64,000 bases of DNA from Ignavibacteriota bacterium. GTDB lineage: Bacteria; Bacteroidota; Ignavibacteria; Ignavibacteriales; Melioribacteraceae. Numbering within the stretch: position 1 is the stretch's first letter; each line of letters begins with the position of its first letter. Where the stretch lies: contig JADJGF010000001.1 of assembly GCA_016708125.1 (NCBI GenBank), positions 1,448,001-1,512,000 on the forward strand. Reading direction: 5' to 3'. Below the pieces are notes generated by a model that searched no databases, was not told the DNA's origin, and worked only from the letters and a program-made list of their open reading frames with translations. Below are positions 25,879 through 35,040 of the stretch, one piece after another. The position numbers were made by a program, and so were the translations under genes.

Positions 25879-25967
25879 AAATAAAGGTTCCAATTTTATT
25901 TATTTAAAAGACGAAATAAAATAACGAAATGTTACAAAGCTAAGCCATTTAATTTAAATTTTCTTAA

Positions 25968-26933
25968 TTAAGTAAATATTTTATTTTCACCTTTCAAACG
26001 TAATAATTGATTTTTGAATTTTTCCAATTGCTTTTGAAACCAGCTTTTTTCTTTTTGAGATAAAAACTTATAAATTATTTCTGAAAATTTTGCTGCGCGC
26101 AAATATCCGTAAACTTTGTGCGGATTTCTTTGATTATTAATTTCATAATCATTTGTAATAAAATAATTTTGTGGAACAACTCCGCAAATATTCGTATTAT
26201 AATATTCTGAAAAAACTGAGTTCCCGGCAATTTTATCTTCTTCATCCGCAAAATTTATCCATTCGTTTACACCATCCGGAGTTTTTGGATTTTCGGAAAT
26301 GTTTAAGTTCGATTTAATCTTTTCTAAAATTACCGGAAGTCCAAGCGGAGAGCCAATGGTAAGAAATTTTTCTACTTTAAAATTTGGAGTAAATAAAGTT
26401 AAAATATCATAAATTATTATTGAGCCCATTGAATGAGCAATTAATAAAATTTCTTTATTTTCATGTTTTTTTAGTTCAGCCAAAATTCTGTAAATAATAA
26501 TATTTCTGTAATCTTTAAATTCATTTTCGGATGAATAATAAATCCCCAGCTCTCTAAAATATTTTTTTACAATAAATTCGGAAATCAACTCGTGATTTTT
26601 TACAAAATCCGGATTGAGAAATATTTTATCAAATTGGTTATATAAGAATTGATCAACCAAAGAGTTTAATTCAATTTTTTTTGGAACGAAATTTTTATCA
26701 GAGGGTAAATATTTTTCAGCGATATAGTATTTGCTGTTTTTATCTTTCTCATTTTCATCAAGAGGTTTTTCATTTAAAATATCTGCCCAGTAAATTAATT
26801 CAAATTCATATTGAAGATTTGGTTTCCCAATATTTTTCAATCCTTCATCAATAGATTCTTTCCACCATTTAGATAAAATATCTTTCTTGGGTTTATTTCC
26901 GAGTCCGTGAATTCCAATAATTATTTTAGACAT
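25968..26933 (-). CDS. Lipase-like alpha/beta hydrolase
   Basis: 321 residues. It opens with MSKIIIGIHGLGNKPKKDIL (oxyanion HGLG) and has the elbow LLIAHSMGSIIIYDIL (Ser in HSMGS). TIGSPLGLP is a typical strand after the elbow in class-3-type and PGAP1-type lipases, and NPHKVYGYLR gives the probable His. There is no signal peptide, so it would act in the cytoplasm. The C-terminal 30 residues are lysine-rich and helical. Substrate unknown. The spacer beyond its start (26934-27094) has a half copy of the CTTACTCT repeat at 26951. Confidence 0.75.
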   Translation of the reverse strand: MSKIIIGIHGLGNKPKKDILSKWWKESIDEGLKNIGKPNLQYEFELIYWADILNEKPLDENEKDKNSKYYIAEKYLPSDKNFVPKKIELNSLVDQFLYNQFDKIFLNPDFVKNHELISEFIVKKYFRELGIYYSSENEFKDYRNIIIYRILAELKKHENKEILLIAHSMGSIIIYDILTLFTPNFKVEKFLTIGSPLGLPVILEKIKSNLNISENPKTPDGVNEWINFADEEDKIAGNSVFSEYYNTNICGVVPQNYFITNDYEINNQRNPHKVYGYLRAAKFSEIIYKFLSQKEKSWFQKQLEKFKNQLLRLKGENKIFT

Positions 26934-27094
26934 TTTTAGGTAAAAGTTAAAAGAGTAAGATTATGATTAAGAAAAAAAACGCTTAAGTAAAATTTACGGA
27001 AAGTAAATGTTGTTTCAATATGAATGATGGTGAATTGAATATTAATCTTTGCGGAAAGATTATTTTCCAACCACAAAGATTTTTTAAATAAATT

Positions 27095-28168
27095 TTATTT
27101 TTTATGCTTTAAAATTGTTTTAACTAATTTATCGGCGCCGTGAGTTAAAACATCGTAAGTGGGAATGTCATATAGTTTTGAATATTCGCCGCAAACTTTA
27201 TCAATTTCCTTTCCATTCAAATTTTCATGATTAATTGTAATTGCGGCAATTTGTTTACCGGAAATAACTTCTATTGCTTTCATTTGTTTTGATAGCGGAT
27301 GAATTGAATAATCCGGAAATCCAATATATTCTTTTCTTGTTGGCGAGTGCTGAAGTACAATTACGGCCGGTCTTCCGCAAGTTAAAATTTCAAATCCGCT
27401 TGGGTTTGCGGGATTTAATAATCCGCCTTGACCTTCAATAACAATAAAGTTCGGCTTTTCATTTTTCCACGCTTTGTAAATTACATTTTCAAGTTCACCG
27501 TTTACAAAATTATTTACAATCGAGTCTAAAATAATTCCATATTTTGCGCCTTGCATCCAAGCCGTTTGTCCGGTTCCAATAAATTCGGCTTTATATCCGG
27601 CCGTTCTTAAAGCATGAACCAAAAGCCATGCGGTTGTTCTTTTTCCAACCGTAGAATCCGTTCCGAGAACCGCAATTATGAAAGAGTCAACTTCTTCAAT
27701 TTTTCCCGCAAAAGAGTGAAGTTCGCTTCTGGGAGCCGGTTTTCTAATATCTCTAATTGAAACTTCATTTTGTGTTGCCAAAGTTTTCAATTCTTTATCT
27801 TCCGATAAAAAATCGTTCAATCCGGAATCAACATTTAATCCCTTTTTCAACGCACTTTTTACAACGTCTCTTGTTGCGTCATCAAGTTTTCCATCTTTGG
27901 GATTTGTACCAACAATAAAATGAGTAGGTTTTAATTTGGAGTTTGCAGATTCCGAAAGAGCATCTTTTAATGATGCAAATATTGGAATATTATTTTCTTT
28001 ATTATTTAAAACCATTCCGGAATCTTGTCCAGCGTAATTAGAATCAATTACCGAAATAATTTTATATCTTTCTGTAAATCTTACAAGACCGTTAGCTGTT
28101 TTGCCAGCCGGAGTATTGAATACTTTTTCGGAATAAATTATTGCATTACCTTCTGGTAATAAACTCAT
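27095..28168 (-). CDS. DUF1611 protein, DgcN-like (D-glutamate N-acetyltransferase family)
   Basis: 357 residues, full length for DUF1611. The N-terminal half is a Rossmann-like domain (ISVIDSNYAGQDSGMVL, THFIVGTNPKDGKL). The C-terminal half is P-loop-like with GTDSTVGKRTTAWLL (about 168-182), TGQTAWMQGAKYG and VIEGQGGLLNPANPSGFEIL. In marine bacteria DgcN acetylates D-glutamate before DgcA epimerises it. No dgcA-like (enolase-superfamily) gene is in this window, so the pathway cannot be confirmed here. A strong SD (GGGGAGGAAACA) precedes the ATG. Confidence 0.78.
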   Translation of the reverse strand: MSLLPEGNAIIYSEKVFNTPAGKTANGLVRFTERYKIISVIDSNYAGQDSGMVLNNKENNIPIFASLKDALSESANSKLKPTHFIVGTNPKDGKLDDATRDVVKSALKKGLNVDSGLNDFLSEDKELKTLATQNEVSIRDIRKPAPRSELHSFAGKIEEVDSFIIAVLGTDSTVGKRTTAWLLVHALRTAGYKAEFIGTGQTAWMQGAKYGIILDSIVNNFVNGELENVIYKAWKNEKPNFIVIEGQGGLLNPANPSGFEILTCGRPAVIVLQHSPTRKEYIGFPDYSIHPLSKQMKAIEVISGKQIAAITINHENLNGKEIDKVCGEYSKLYDIPTYDVLTHGADKLVKTILKHKK

Positions 28169-28309
28169 TGTTTCCTCCCCAAAAACTATAAGCTATGCGA
28201 TGAAGATAAAATTTGATTAATATCTTAAAGAAAAAAAACGAACAGTAAATTTATATGAAATATTTTAGATTATATAAGAAAAGTAATTTGATGACATATT
28301 ATTTTTTTG

Positions 28310-29053
28310 TTAAATAATACTTTTTATCCAAGAAGCTTTGTTTGAGGTAATTCCATCAATTCCAAAAGAATTTAACTTTTTTGCATATTCCGGATCATCA
28401 ACCGTCCAAACATACAAAAGTAAATTTGCTGATTTAATCTTTTTAACAAAATCCGGAGTTAAAATTTTTCCGGCACACACATTAAAACCATCCAGATTTG
28501 CCTTTTTCACTTTCGAAATTAACTTTTTGTGAAAAATTCCCAATAATCTTGTGTATAAGTTGTAATCAAAATTAACAAGATACAAAATCTTATAATGTGA
28601 CATTATTTTTTTAGCTTTTTTAAGAACGCGAAATTTAAAAGAAATAATTTCTACTTGTGAAGTTGAAACATTTGAAGATTCGAGGTCTTTCTTTAAATGT
28701 GGAAGAATTTTCGAATCACATTTTATTTCAATAATTAATTTTCCGTTATTTGGAATTGTATATAAAACTTCTTTTAAAGTTGGAATTTTCTCATTCTCAA
28801 ATTGAATACTTTTCCACAAACCAACATCAAAATTTTTTAATTCAGACAAAGTAAGATTCTTAACTTTTTTATTTATTCCGCAGAATCTTTTTAAAGTTGA
28901 ATCGTGAATTACAACAACATGATTGTCTTTACTTAAATGAACATCAATTTCAACGGCATCTGCGCCTTTTTTCCAAGCTAAATTAATTGAAGCTAAAGTA
29001 TTTTCCGGAGCTTTAAAAGATTCACCGCGATGTGCAATAATCAAAGGTTTCAT
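28310..29053 (-). CDS. Glycerophosphodiester phosphodiesterase
   Basis: 247 residues, typical of the compact cytoplasmic UgpQ-like form. IAHRGESFKAPENTLASINL gives the HRG and PENT elements, AVEIDVHLSKDNHVVVIHDS the E-x-D and HD metal and acid-base residues, and IIEIKCDSK the third Glu. LYVWTVDDP and FGIDGITSNKAS close the barrel. It hydrolyses glycerophosphodiesters to glycerol 3-phosphate and an alcohol. No signal peptide is visible. It lies upstream of the DUF1611 gene, with 140 bases between. Confidence 0.92.
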   Translation of the reverse strand: MKPLIIAHRGESFKAPENTLASINLAWKKGADAVEIDVHLSKDNHVVVIHDSTLKRFCGINKKVKNLTLSELKNFDVGLWKSIQFENEKIPTLKEVLYTIPNNGKLIIEIKCDSKILPHLKKDLESSNVSTSQVEIISFKFRVLKKAKKIMSHYKILYLVNFDYNLYTRLLGIFHKKLISKVKKANLDGFNVCAGKILTPDFVKKIKSANLLLYVWTVDDPEYAKKLNSFGIDGITSNKASWIKSII

Positions 29054-29189
29054 AATTTCTAATATTTATTCACTTTGTAATAAAATTATTTTACAGAGTA
29101 TAACAATTTGTTGATTGAAGAAAAATAAAATAATAAATTGTTATTATCTTCAATAAATAAGATAGTTTGAAATCCTTTAAGGAGGCAAA

Positions 29190-30974
29190 ATGAAAATATT
29201 TTTAACAATTATAATTTTATTTACTTTTTCGATTAATCTATTTTCTCAAACAGAATGGAATAAAGTTTGGACAATGCAGCAAATGCCGTTTCAGCCGGAA
29301 GACATAACTTCGGAACTGACCAAAGTAATTGCCGGTTTTGATACAGACGGCGACGGCTGGGGAGAATTTATTTGCGGAAATTCCGATCTTGAAAAAAATC
29401 ATGCATTAATGTATGAAGCCACCGGCGATAATACTTATGAGTTGGTTTGGTCTTTTGAATTTCCTGTTGCCGGAACGGGCTGGTTTGGTGTTGCCGTTGG
29501 CGATGTTGATAATAACGGAAAAGTTGATATTGTTCTCGGATGGCCCTCTGATGTTAACGCCGGCGATGTTAATCCCCCAAGAATTTTTACTTTTGAATGG
29601 AGCGGTGTGACCGGAGAAAATATTTACGGTAGAAAAAATACTGATGGGACTTTTAGACCAACTCACCAAACAAATTTTGATTTGCCGGATAACACCGAGT
29701 GGAATCCGTTTAGTATGTTAATTGCAGATATTGATAAAGATAATGTAAATGAATTGATTATCGGAATTAGATCCGGCGGAAGAGAAAAAGAAGTTGTTGT
29801 TGCTTCGGTTACGGGCGGAACACTTTCCGGTTTTGGTAAATATGTAATTGAATATAATTATCAAAATTTAGAAGGCGGTTCAAATTACTGCACGGCAATT
29901 GGTGATTTAGATAACGACGGCAATACGGAAATTTTTGAAATGGTTTGGAATATGTTCACTTTAAGAATGTTTGAAGTTACCGGCCCGAACCAATATGAAC
30001 ATGTAAACGATTTGGAACAAATTTATGCAGATGAAGAAATTGATTACGGTGCTTTGGATGGATTAAAAATTGATGATATAAACGGTGATGGAAAAAATGA
30101 ATTATTTATTGCCGGAACAGAAGATGCAAATACTGTATTTATAATTCAAAATATTTCAGACATATCTCAAATTACGGAAAGTGATATAGTTGAATTAACT
30201 CACATCCCGACAAAAATAAAACCGGATGGAGGTTTAACGTTGGGACAATTTAGAAATATGGTAATTGGAGATCCAGATAAAGACGGTTTGAAAAGTCTAA
30301 TAATTGCCGGCGAGCAAAACGGACAAATTTTTGATTTGGAATATAAAGGAAGCGGAGATTTGGCTGATGAAAACAATTGGAATTTAACAGTTGCTTATGA
30401 TGTTTTTGAAGACGCGCTTACAGAAGTTGTTGATACGGTTGCCGCAAAATTAACTCCCCGACTTTATTACGGCGCACTTGCAAACGATATGGATGGAGAC
30501 GGATTGAGTGAATACGTTTTTACAAATTATTCAAATGATAGAAGTCTTTGGGCTAATGATCCTTATGTAACAATTCTTGAATCAGCAAAAGCAACGGGAA
30601 TAGTTTTGGAAAATAATTTTGTTCCGGAGAAATTTGAATTAAGTCAGAATTATCCCAATCCGTTTAATCCAATAACAACTATAAAATATTCTGTTTCATC
30701 TGCTTCTGTCATTTCGAACGAAGTGAGAAATCTCAGAGATATCTCGTCGCAAGTTTACCAGACGCGGCTGGCTCCTCGAAATGACAATGTGCAAATAACT
30801 TTAAAGGTTTATGATATTTTGGGAAAAGAAATTGCAACATTAGTAAATCAAAAACAAAATCCGGGAAATTATGAAGTAACATTTGATGCAAGCGAATTAA
30901 ACAGCGGAATATATTTTTATAAATTAATTTCCGGAAATTTTATTGAAACGAAAAAAATGATTTTAATGAAATAA
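29190..30974 (+). CDS. T9SS-exported seven-bladed FG-GAP propeller protein; sorting domain interrupted in frame by a repeat
   Basis: 594 residues after a perfect SD (AAGGAGG at 29179). Signal peptide MKIFLTIIILFTFSINLFSQ. Seven calcium-type D-x-D-x-D motifs mark seven blades (TDGDGWGEF, DVDNNGKVDI, DIDKDNVNEL, DLDNDGNTEI, DINGDGKNEL, DPDKDGLKSL, DMDGDGLSEY), so a complete propeller. The T9SS type A sorting domain starts at FELSQNYPNPFNP and ends FIETKKMILMK. Inside it, between KYSV and ITLKVYDILG, about 27 extra residues (ASVISNEVRNLRD on) come from an inserted GTCATTTCG repeat at 30708-30787, which left the frame open. It is secreted to the surface; the ligand is unknown. Confidence 0.88.
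   Translation: MKIFLTIIILFTFSINLFSQTEWNKVWTMQQMPFQPEDITSELTKVIAGFDTDGDGWGEFICGNSDLEKNHALMYEATGDNTYELVWSFEFPVAGTGWFGVAVGDVDNNGKVDIVLGWPSDVNAGDVNPPRIFTFEWSGVTGENIYGRKNTDGTFRPTHQTNFDLPDNTEWNPFSMLIADIDKDNVNELIIGIRSGGREKEVVVASVTGGTLSGFGKYVIEYNYQNLEGGSNYCTAIGDLDNDGNTEIFEMVWNMFTLRMFEVTGPNQYEHVNDLEQIYADEEIDYGALDGLKIDDINGDGKNELFIAGTEDANTVFIIQNISDISQITESDIVELTHIPTKIKPDGGLTLGQFRNMVIGDPDKDGLKSLIIAGEQNGQIFDLEYKGSGDLADENNWNLTVAYDVFEDALTEVVDTVAAKLTPRLYYGALANDMDGDGLSEYVFTNYSNDRSLWANDPYVTILESAKATGIVLENNFVPEKFELSQNYPNPFNPITTIKYSVSSASVISNEVRNLRDISSQVYQTRLAPRNDNVQITLKVYDILGKEIATLVNQKQNPGNYEVTFDASELNSGIYFYKLISGNFIETKKMILMK
30708..30787. repeat. GTCATTTCG...AAATGAC element inserted in the T9SS sorting domain (copy ii)
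   Basis: Begins with GTCATTTCGAACGAAGTGAG and ends GGCTCCTCGAAATGACAATG, so the ends are inverted repeats. Its translation VISNEVRNL is the well-known protein signature of this repeat class. Length stays in phase with the host gene. Confidence 0.8.
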
Positions 30975-30982
30975 TTTTAATT

Positions 30983-31010
30983 GTAGAGACGCAATATATT
31001 GCGTCTCTAC
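30983..31010. repeat. Perfect 28-bp palindrome, GTAGAGACG family, second copy
   Basis: Arms GTAGAGACG and CGTCTCTAC are identical to the 18679 copy, but the inner ten bases are CAATATATTG. It lies eight bases after the T9SS gene stop and would form a strong hairpin in its mRNA. Confidence 0.85.
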
Positions 31011-31115
31011 ACAAATTTTAAATTCACTCAAAACTTTAAACAAACAAAAATTTTTCATCATATAAATTCCTTTATAAAAATTCCGTATTTTTACGCATAA
31101 TTATCATTTCAAAAA

Positions 31116-32237
31116 ATGAAAGACTGCGAACAAAAATATCTAAATTATTTACCGCAAAGAGACGTAATTTTTGTATTGGGAGCCGGAGCTTCTCAGCCGG
31201 ACGGAGTTCCGTTACAGAAAGATATTCTTCCAATGATACTTTCCGAAAAACAAAAAGAAATTCAAGATTCTAAAATCGGAAGTTCTGTTATAGAATTTAT
31301 AAATGATAATTTTAAGTATGATCATAAAACCAAGCAGTATCCGCAGCTCGAAGCTGTGTTTGGATTTCTAGATTATTTCATTCAGCAAAATGAAAGTCTG
31401 AATGCAAAATACACACACAATAAAATTGTTGAATTAAAAGAATATCTCATCAAGCTCATTCATTACATTGTAAATTTACGAACGCACAAACAAAGTAAAT
31501 ATTATAATTTATTTTGGGAAGCTGTTGATAAATTCAACAAAAATATTTCCATCATAACATTAAATTATGATACGCTTCTTGAGCAATCTTTCGATTTTCT
31601 CTTCAAAAAATCCGGCTATATTGATTATTGTCTCCATTTAATGAATTATGATAAATTAGCCGAATTAAAGAATTTTAATTTTTGGATAAATCCTCGCGAA
31701 CCGGTTTTAGCTAATGAAAATGAAAATCCGTTTGCAATAAAAATTTTAAAACTTCACGGAAGTTTAAATTGGAAATACTGCAATTGCTGTAATCAAACTT
31801 TACTTACTCCTTGGGATAGAACAATTGATTTGCAAGGCGGAAAATTTTTGGGATTCAAATATCCCGATAACGAAAAATATGAGTATTTATGTCCGCTTGA
31901 TTCTACAGAATTTCAAACATTAATAATGCCGCCCTCGTATCTTAAATCATTAAATCAGCCGGTAATTTCACAGCTTTTCAGCGAAGCTTCGCGTGAAATA
32001 AGAGATGCAAAAAAAATAATTTTTGTCGGATATTCTTTATCGGATGCGGATATTCACATAAAAGCACTTTTCAAAAAACAATTAAGAAAAACCACGGAAG
32101 TTATTGTTGTAAATAGTAAAAAAGCCGCAGTTTTAGAGAACAAATATTCGGCAATTGCAGAGAAAATTAGATTTGTAAATCTTGCCTTTGAAGATTTTGT
32201 TTCCGAAGAAAATTTACTTAAAGAGATAATATCCTAA
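31116..32237 (+). CDS. SIR2-like domain protein
   Basis: 373 residues. VIFVLGAGASQPDGVPLQKD (GAGAS at 22-26) is the NAD-binding loop, IITLNYDTLLEQSF (Asn150-Asp152) and KLHGSLNWKY (His214) are the catalytic SIR2 positions, and KIIFVGYSLSDADIHIKALF is the second NAD element. A small Cys cluster (C222, C224, C225, C259) sits where deacetylase sirtuins bind zinc. This form is nearer to the SIR2_2 group, many of which are NAD-depleting defence proteins, than to protein deacetylases. No partner effector gene adjoins; a PadR regulator follows 86 bases downstream. Function is inference. Confidence 0.8.
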   Translation: MKDCEQKYLNYLPQRDVIFVLGAGASQPDGVPLQKDILPMILSEKQKEIQDSKIGSSVIEFINDNFKYDHKTKQYPQLEAVFGFLDYFIQQNESLNAKYTHNKIVELKEYLIKLIHYIVNLRTHKQSKYYNLFWEAVDKFNKNISIITLNYDTLLEQSFDFLFKKSGYIDYCLHLMNYDKLAELKNFNFWINPREPVLANENENPFAIKILKLHGSLNWKYCNCCNQTLLTPWDRTIDLQGGKFLGFKYPDNEKYEYLCPLDSTEFQTLIMPPSYLKSLNQPVISQLFSEASREIRDAKKIIFVGYSLSDADIHIKALFKKQLRKTTEVIVVNSKKAAVLENKYSAIAEKIRFVNLAFEDFVSEENLLKEIIS

Positions 32238-32323
32238 TTTGTTCTATTGTTTTAGAGTAATTCAAAAAAGTACTATTAGAAAAGCAATTTATTTCTTAAT
32301 TTTGAGCAATTAGGAGAGAAAGA

Positions 32324-32902
32324 ATGTTATCAAAAATTTCCACATTAATTTTAGGAGTTCTTTACGAAAAGGAAAGAAATCCCTACGAAATTACAAAAAT
32401 GTTGAACAATCTTAATTTAAGAAAATGGTTTAACATTGCAGATTCTACAGTTTACGCAACAATAAACACATTAAAAAGACAAGGTCTTATTAAAGGCGAA
32501 ACACACCGCGAGGGAAGTTTTCCCGAAAAAACTATTTATGCTATTACTGCAGAAGGCGAGTTTGAACTTCACAATACAATTTCAAATTATTTGGAAGAAA
32601 ATGATCCGGACGGATCAAAATTTGATATTGCGCTGGTTTTACTACATCACTTAAGTAAAGATGAAATTCTTCAAAAATTGAAAATTAAATTGGAAAATTT
32701 GGAGATTTCTACTTACGAAATTAAAACTCAAATTATTCATTTGGAAAGAGAAAGATCGGTTGCGTTTACCGGTTTACTTTTGCTTAAACACAGATTATAT
32801 ATGGCCGAAACTGAAATCAGAACAATTAAAGAAATTATCCGTGAATTTAATATTAAAGAAGAAATTAAAGGCGCGTCGGTTTTTGATGTAAGCTTGGTAT
32901 AA
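32324..32902 (+). CDS. PadR-family transcriptional regulator
   Basis: 192 residues. The winged helix occupies residues 1-85 (STLILGVLYEKERNPYEITK, FNIADSTVYATINTLKRQGL, FPEKTIYAITAEGEFELHNT) and a helical, Glu-rich dimerisation region of about 100 residues follows (PadR C-terminal type, class I). PadR proteins repress nearby or distant genes in response to small molecules. A fair SD (AGGAGAGAAAGA) precedes. It is the last plus-strand gene before a convergent spacer containing a small TCCGTTAGCTAACGGA hairpin at about 32915. The target could be the SIR2 gene or DUF4395; not shown. Confidence 0.87.
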   Translation: MLSKISTLILGVLYEKERNPYEITKMLNNLNLRKWFNIADSTVYATINTLKRQGLIKGETHREGSFPEKTIYAITAEGEFELHNTISNYLEENDPDGSKFDIALVLLHHLSKDEILQKLKIKLENLEISTYEIKTQIIHLERERSVAFTGLLLLKHRLYMAETEIRTIKEIIREFNIKEEIKGASVFDVSLV

Positions 32903-33002
32903 AAAAGTTAAAATCCGTTAGCTAACGGAAAAAATGAAAAGTCAAAGGTAAAAACAAAAGACGTATAAACGTGACAAGAAAAAATTGAAAAAAAATGATA
33001 GT

Positions 33003-33043
33003 TGTCATTCCGGAAATTACGTAGTAATTATCCGGAATCTCAG
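33003..33043. repeat. GTCATTCCGG...CCGGAATCT repeat (copy iii)
   Basis: Outer arms GTCATTCCGG and CCGGAATCT around a short AT-rich centre with its own TTACGTAGTAA palindrome. It lies between the convergent PadR and DUF4395 genes. Confidence 0.75.
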
Positions 33044-33074
33044 TTGCCGATCTTCATCAACATGAAAAACAAAT

Positions 33075-33743
33075 TTAATTTTTTACAACTTCCGTTCTGT
33101 TATCAATTCCAAATAAATCATACGGTTTTTTGCTGAAATTTTCATCGAACAGAAAAACTGTAATTATGATAAATGCTACAAATCCCAATAAAATTGCAAA
33201 ATGCACAAAATTTGTTTTTTGAATTTCATGACGATCTTTAATTTCGCAAACTTCTCCGGGGCAATATTGAACTTTATCTTTAAAAAATATTGGGTACACT
33301 TTACATCCTAAACAAATTCCAAACGCAGATTCGAAAAAAAGAAAAATTAAACAAATAAGGCAAATCATTCCGGTAATTGGACTATATGAGTTTACTATAA
33401 CTTGCAAAGCTAACATTATAATTCCGAGAGCAATTCCAATATACCAAGCAAATTTTTTCTGAACCGCACCAACGTATTCCGGAGTTTGATTATTTACAAC
33501 CCATCTTGCAATAATTAATGTTGGTGAATATTTGGGATTTATAAAAACGCGAATTAGCATATCAGTAAGGAAAATTACAATTGCATATTTTAGCAATGTA
33601 AAATCAGCCGTAAAAATTACTTTTAAAATTGCAATAAACATTAGTACGAAAAGCATTCCAGCCGCAGCTCTAATTTCTCTCTCATTTAAAACGCGGATAT
33701 TGTAACCTTTTACATCTTCACCAAATTGAATAATTTTGCTCAT
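33075..33743 (-). CDS. DUF4395 membrane protein
   Basis: 222 residues from ATG 33743 (MSKIIQFGEDVKGYNIRVLN), which has a GAAAGAA-type SD; a longer frame to 33827 runs through the aldolase terminator and is unlikely. NEREIRAAAGMLFVLMFIAI, then LTDMLIRVFINPKYSPTLII and FFESAFGICLGCKVYP are the conserved DUF4395 elements: about five membrane helices and a C-x2-C pair. A further pair (YCPGEVCEIK) follows, suggesting a redox or metal site. The family is often beside thiosulfate/rhodanese or thioredoxin genes; here no such neighbour exists. Confidence 0.85.
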   Translation of the reverse strand: MSKIIQFGEDVKGYNIRVLNEREIRAAAGMLFVLMFIAILKVIFTADFTLLKYAIVIFLTDMLIRVFINPKYSPTLIIARWVVNNQTPEYVGAVQKKFAWYIGIALGIIMLALQVIVNSYSPITGMICLICLIFLFFESAFGICLGCKVYPIFFKDKVQYCPGEVCEIKDRHEIQKTNFVHFAILLGFVAFIIITVFLFDENFSKKPYDLFGIDNRTEVVKN

Positions 33744-33813
33744 AAATTTTCTTTCATAATAATTAAAGGATATAATGTTTCTTTTGACGTTAATATTACG
33801 TAAAAGTTGTGGT

Positions 33814-33848
33814 ATAAAAAAACCCAATTTCTTTTGAAAATTGGGTTT
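33814..33848 (-). terminator. Rho-independent terminator after the class II aldolase gene
   Basis: On the minus strand AAACCCAATTT...AAATTGGGTTT (33820-33830 and 33838-33848) is followed by a run of T. It lies 18 bases past the aldolase stop and 70 bases before the DUF4395 start. Confidence 0.85.
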
Positions 33849-33866
33849 GTGAAAATTAAACTAAAA

Positions 33867-34898
33867 TTATTTTCCTAAAGTTGTTCCTTCCGCACGCAAA
33901 TCTTTGACGGCAACCACAACTCTATTTTTCATCGATTCTTCGGCTTTCTTCATATAACTTCTTGGATCATAATGTTTTTTGTTGCCAACTTCGCCATCAA
34001 CTTTTAAAACACCGTCATAATTTTTCAACATATGATCAGCAATTGGTCGAGTAAAAGCAAATTGTGTATCTGTATCAACATTCATTTTTACAACGCCGTA
34101 TTCAAGAGTTTCTCTAATTTCTTCCAAACTTGAACCGCTTCCGCCATGGAAAACCAAATCAAATGAAGCAGCTTCGCCATATTTTGCAACAACTGCATCT
34201 TGACCTTGTTTCAAAATAATTGGTTTTAATTTTACGTTGCCGGGTTTATAAACACCGTGAACATTTCCAAAAGTTGCGGCAAACATATAACGCGCATCTT
34301 TTACTTGGGATAATCTCTCGTAAACGTATAACATATCTGCCGGAGTTGTATAAAGTTTTTCTGCCGGAGCGCCTTCGTTATTAACACCGTCTTCTTCACC
34401 GCCAACAACGCCAGCTTCAACTTCTAAAATAATTCCTAATTCTTGGCATTGTTTTAGTAAATCTACAGCAATATCCATATTTTCTTTTAGCGGAAGTTCT
34501 GAACCATCAAACATATGTGAATTGAATAAAGGTTTTTCTCCTTTTGCAACTCTTTTTCTTGATTCTTCAATTAACGGTTTTAAAAATGAATCAACCTTTT
34601 TAGCTTGGCAATGATCGGTATGAAGAGCAACATTTATATCATATTGTTCGGCAATAAAATGAACGTGCTGCGCAATTGAAATTGCTCCTAAAGCCGCATT
34701 TTTAATGGCTAAACCCGAAGCAAACTCGCCGCCGCCCGTGCTCACTTGAATAATTCCATCAGATTTTGTTTCAGCCAAAGCTTGTAAAACTGCGTTTGCG
34801 GAAGATTCGGAAACAACATTAATAGCCGGATATGCAAATTTATTTTTCTTAGCGTTATCAAGCATTTGGCAATATTTCTTATAATCAACAACTGGCAT
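33867..34898 (-). CDS. fba: Class II fructose-bisphosphate aldolase
   Basis: 343 residues from ATG 34898 (MPVVDYKKYCQMLDNAKKNK), with GGAG 12 bases before it; the frame extends to 34967 but the extra residues do not match the family. YPAINVVSESSANAVLQALA, VALHTDHCQAKKVDSFL (zinc His), MFDGSELPL, EVEAGVVGGEEDGV, FAATFGNVHGVYKPGN and LVFHGGSGSSLEEI are class II (type A, yeast/E. coli FbaA-like) landmarks. It splits fructose 1,6-bisphosphate in glycolysis, or makes it in gluconeogenesis, with zinc. Single gene unit closed by a terminator. Confidence 0.94.
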   Translation of the reverse strand: MPVVDYKKYCQMLDNAKKNKFAYPAINVVSESSANAVLQALAETKSDGIIQVSTGGGEFASGLAIKNAALGAISIAQHVHFIAEQYDINVALHTDHCQAKKVDSFLKPLIEESRKRVAKGEKPLFNSHMFDGSELPLKENMDIAVDLLKQCQELGIILEVEAGVVGGEEDGVNNEGAPAEKLYTTPADMLYVYERLSQVKDARYMFAATFGNVHGVYKPGNVKLKPIILKQGQDAVVAKYGEAASFDLVFHGGSGSSLEEIRETLEYGVVKMNVDTDTQFAFTRPIADHMLKNYDGVLKVDGEVGNKKHYDPRSYMKKAEESMKNRVVVAVKDLRAEGTTLGK

Positions 34899-35040
34899 TT
34901 CTGATCTCCAAATAATTATTATATAAAATTTTTTTACAATCGTAAACTTAAATAAAAATTTGTTCAACTTTTTGTTTCATTTTAAATAAAAGTTTAATTG
35001 TGTTATCTTTTGCTGGATAATTATTTACTAAGGTGAATAA

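Noticed and set aside
33744..33827. Longer start for the DUF4395 gene
   Set aside because: It would begin inside the aldolase terminator hairpin; ATG 33743 has an SD and matches the family start.
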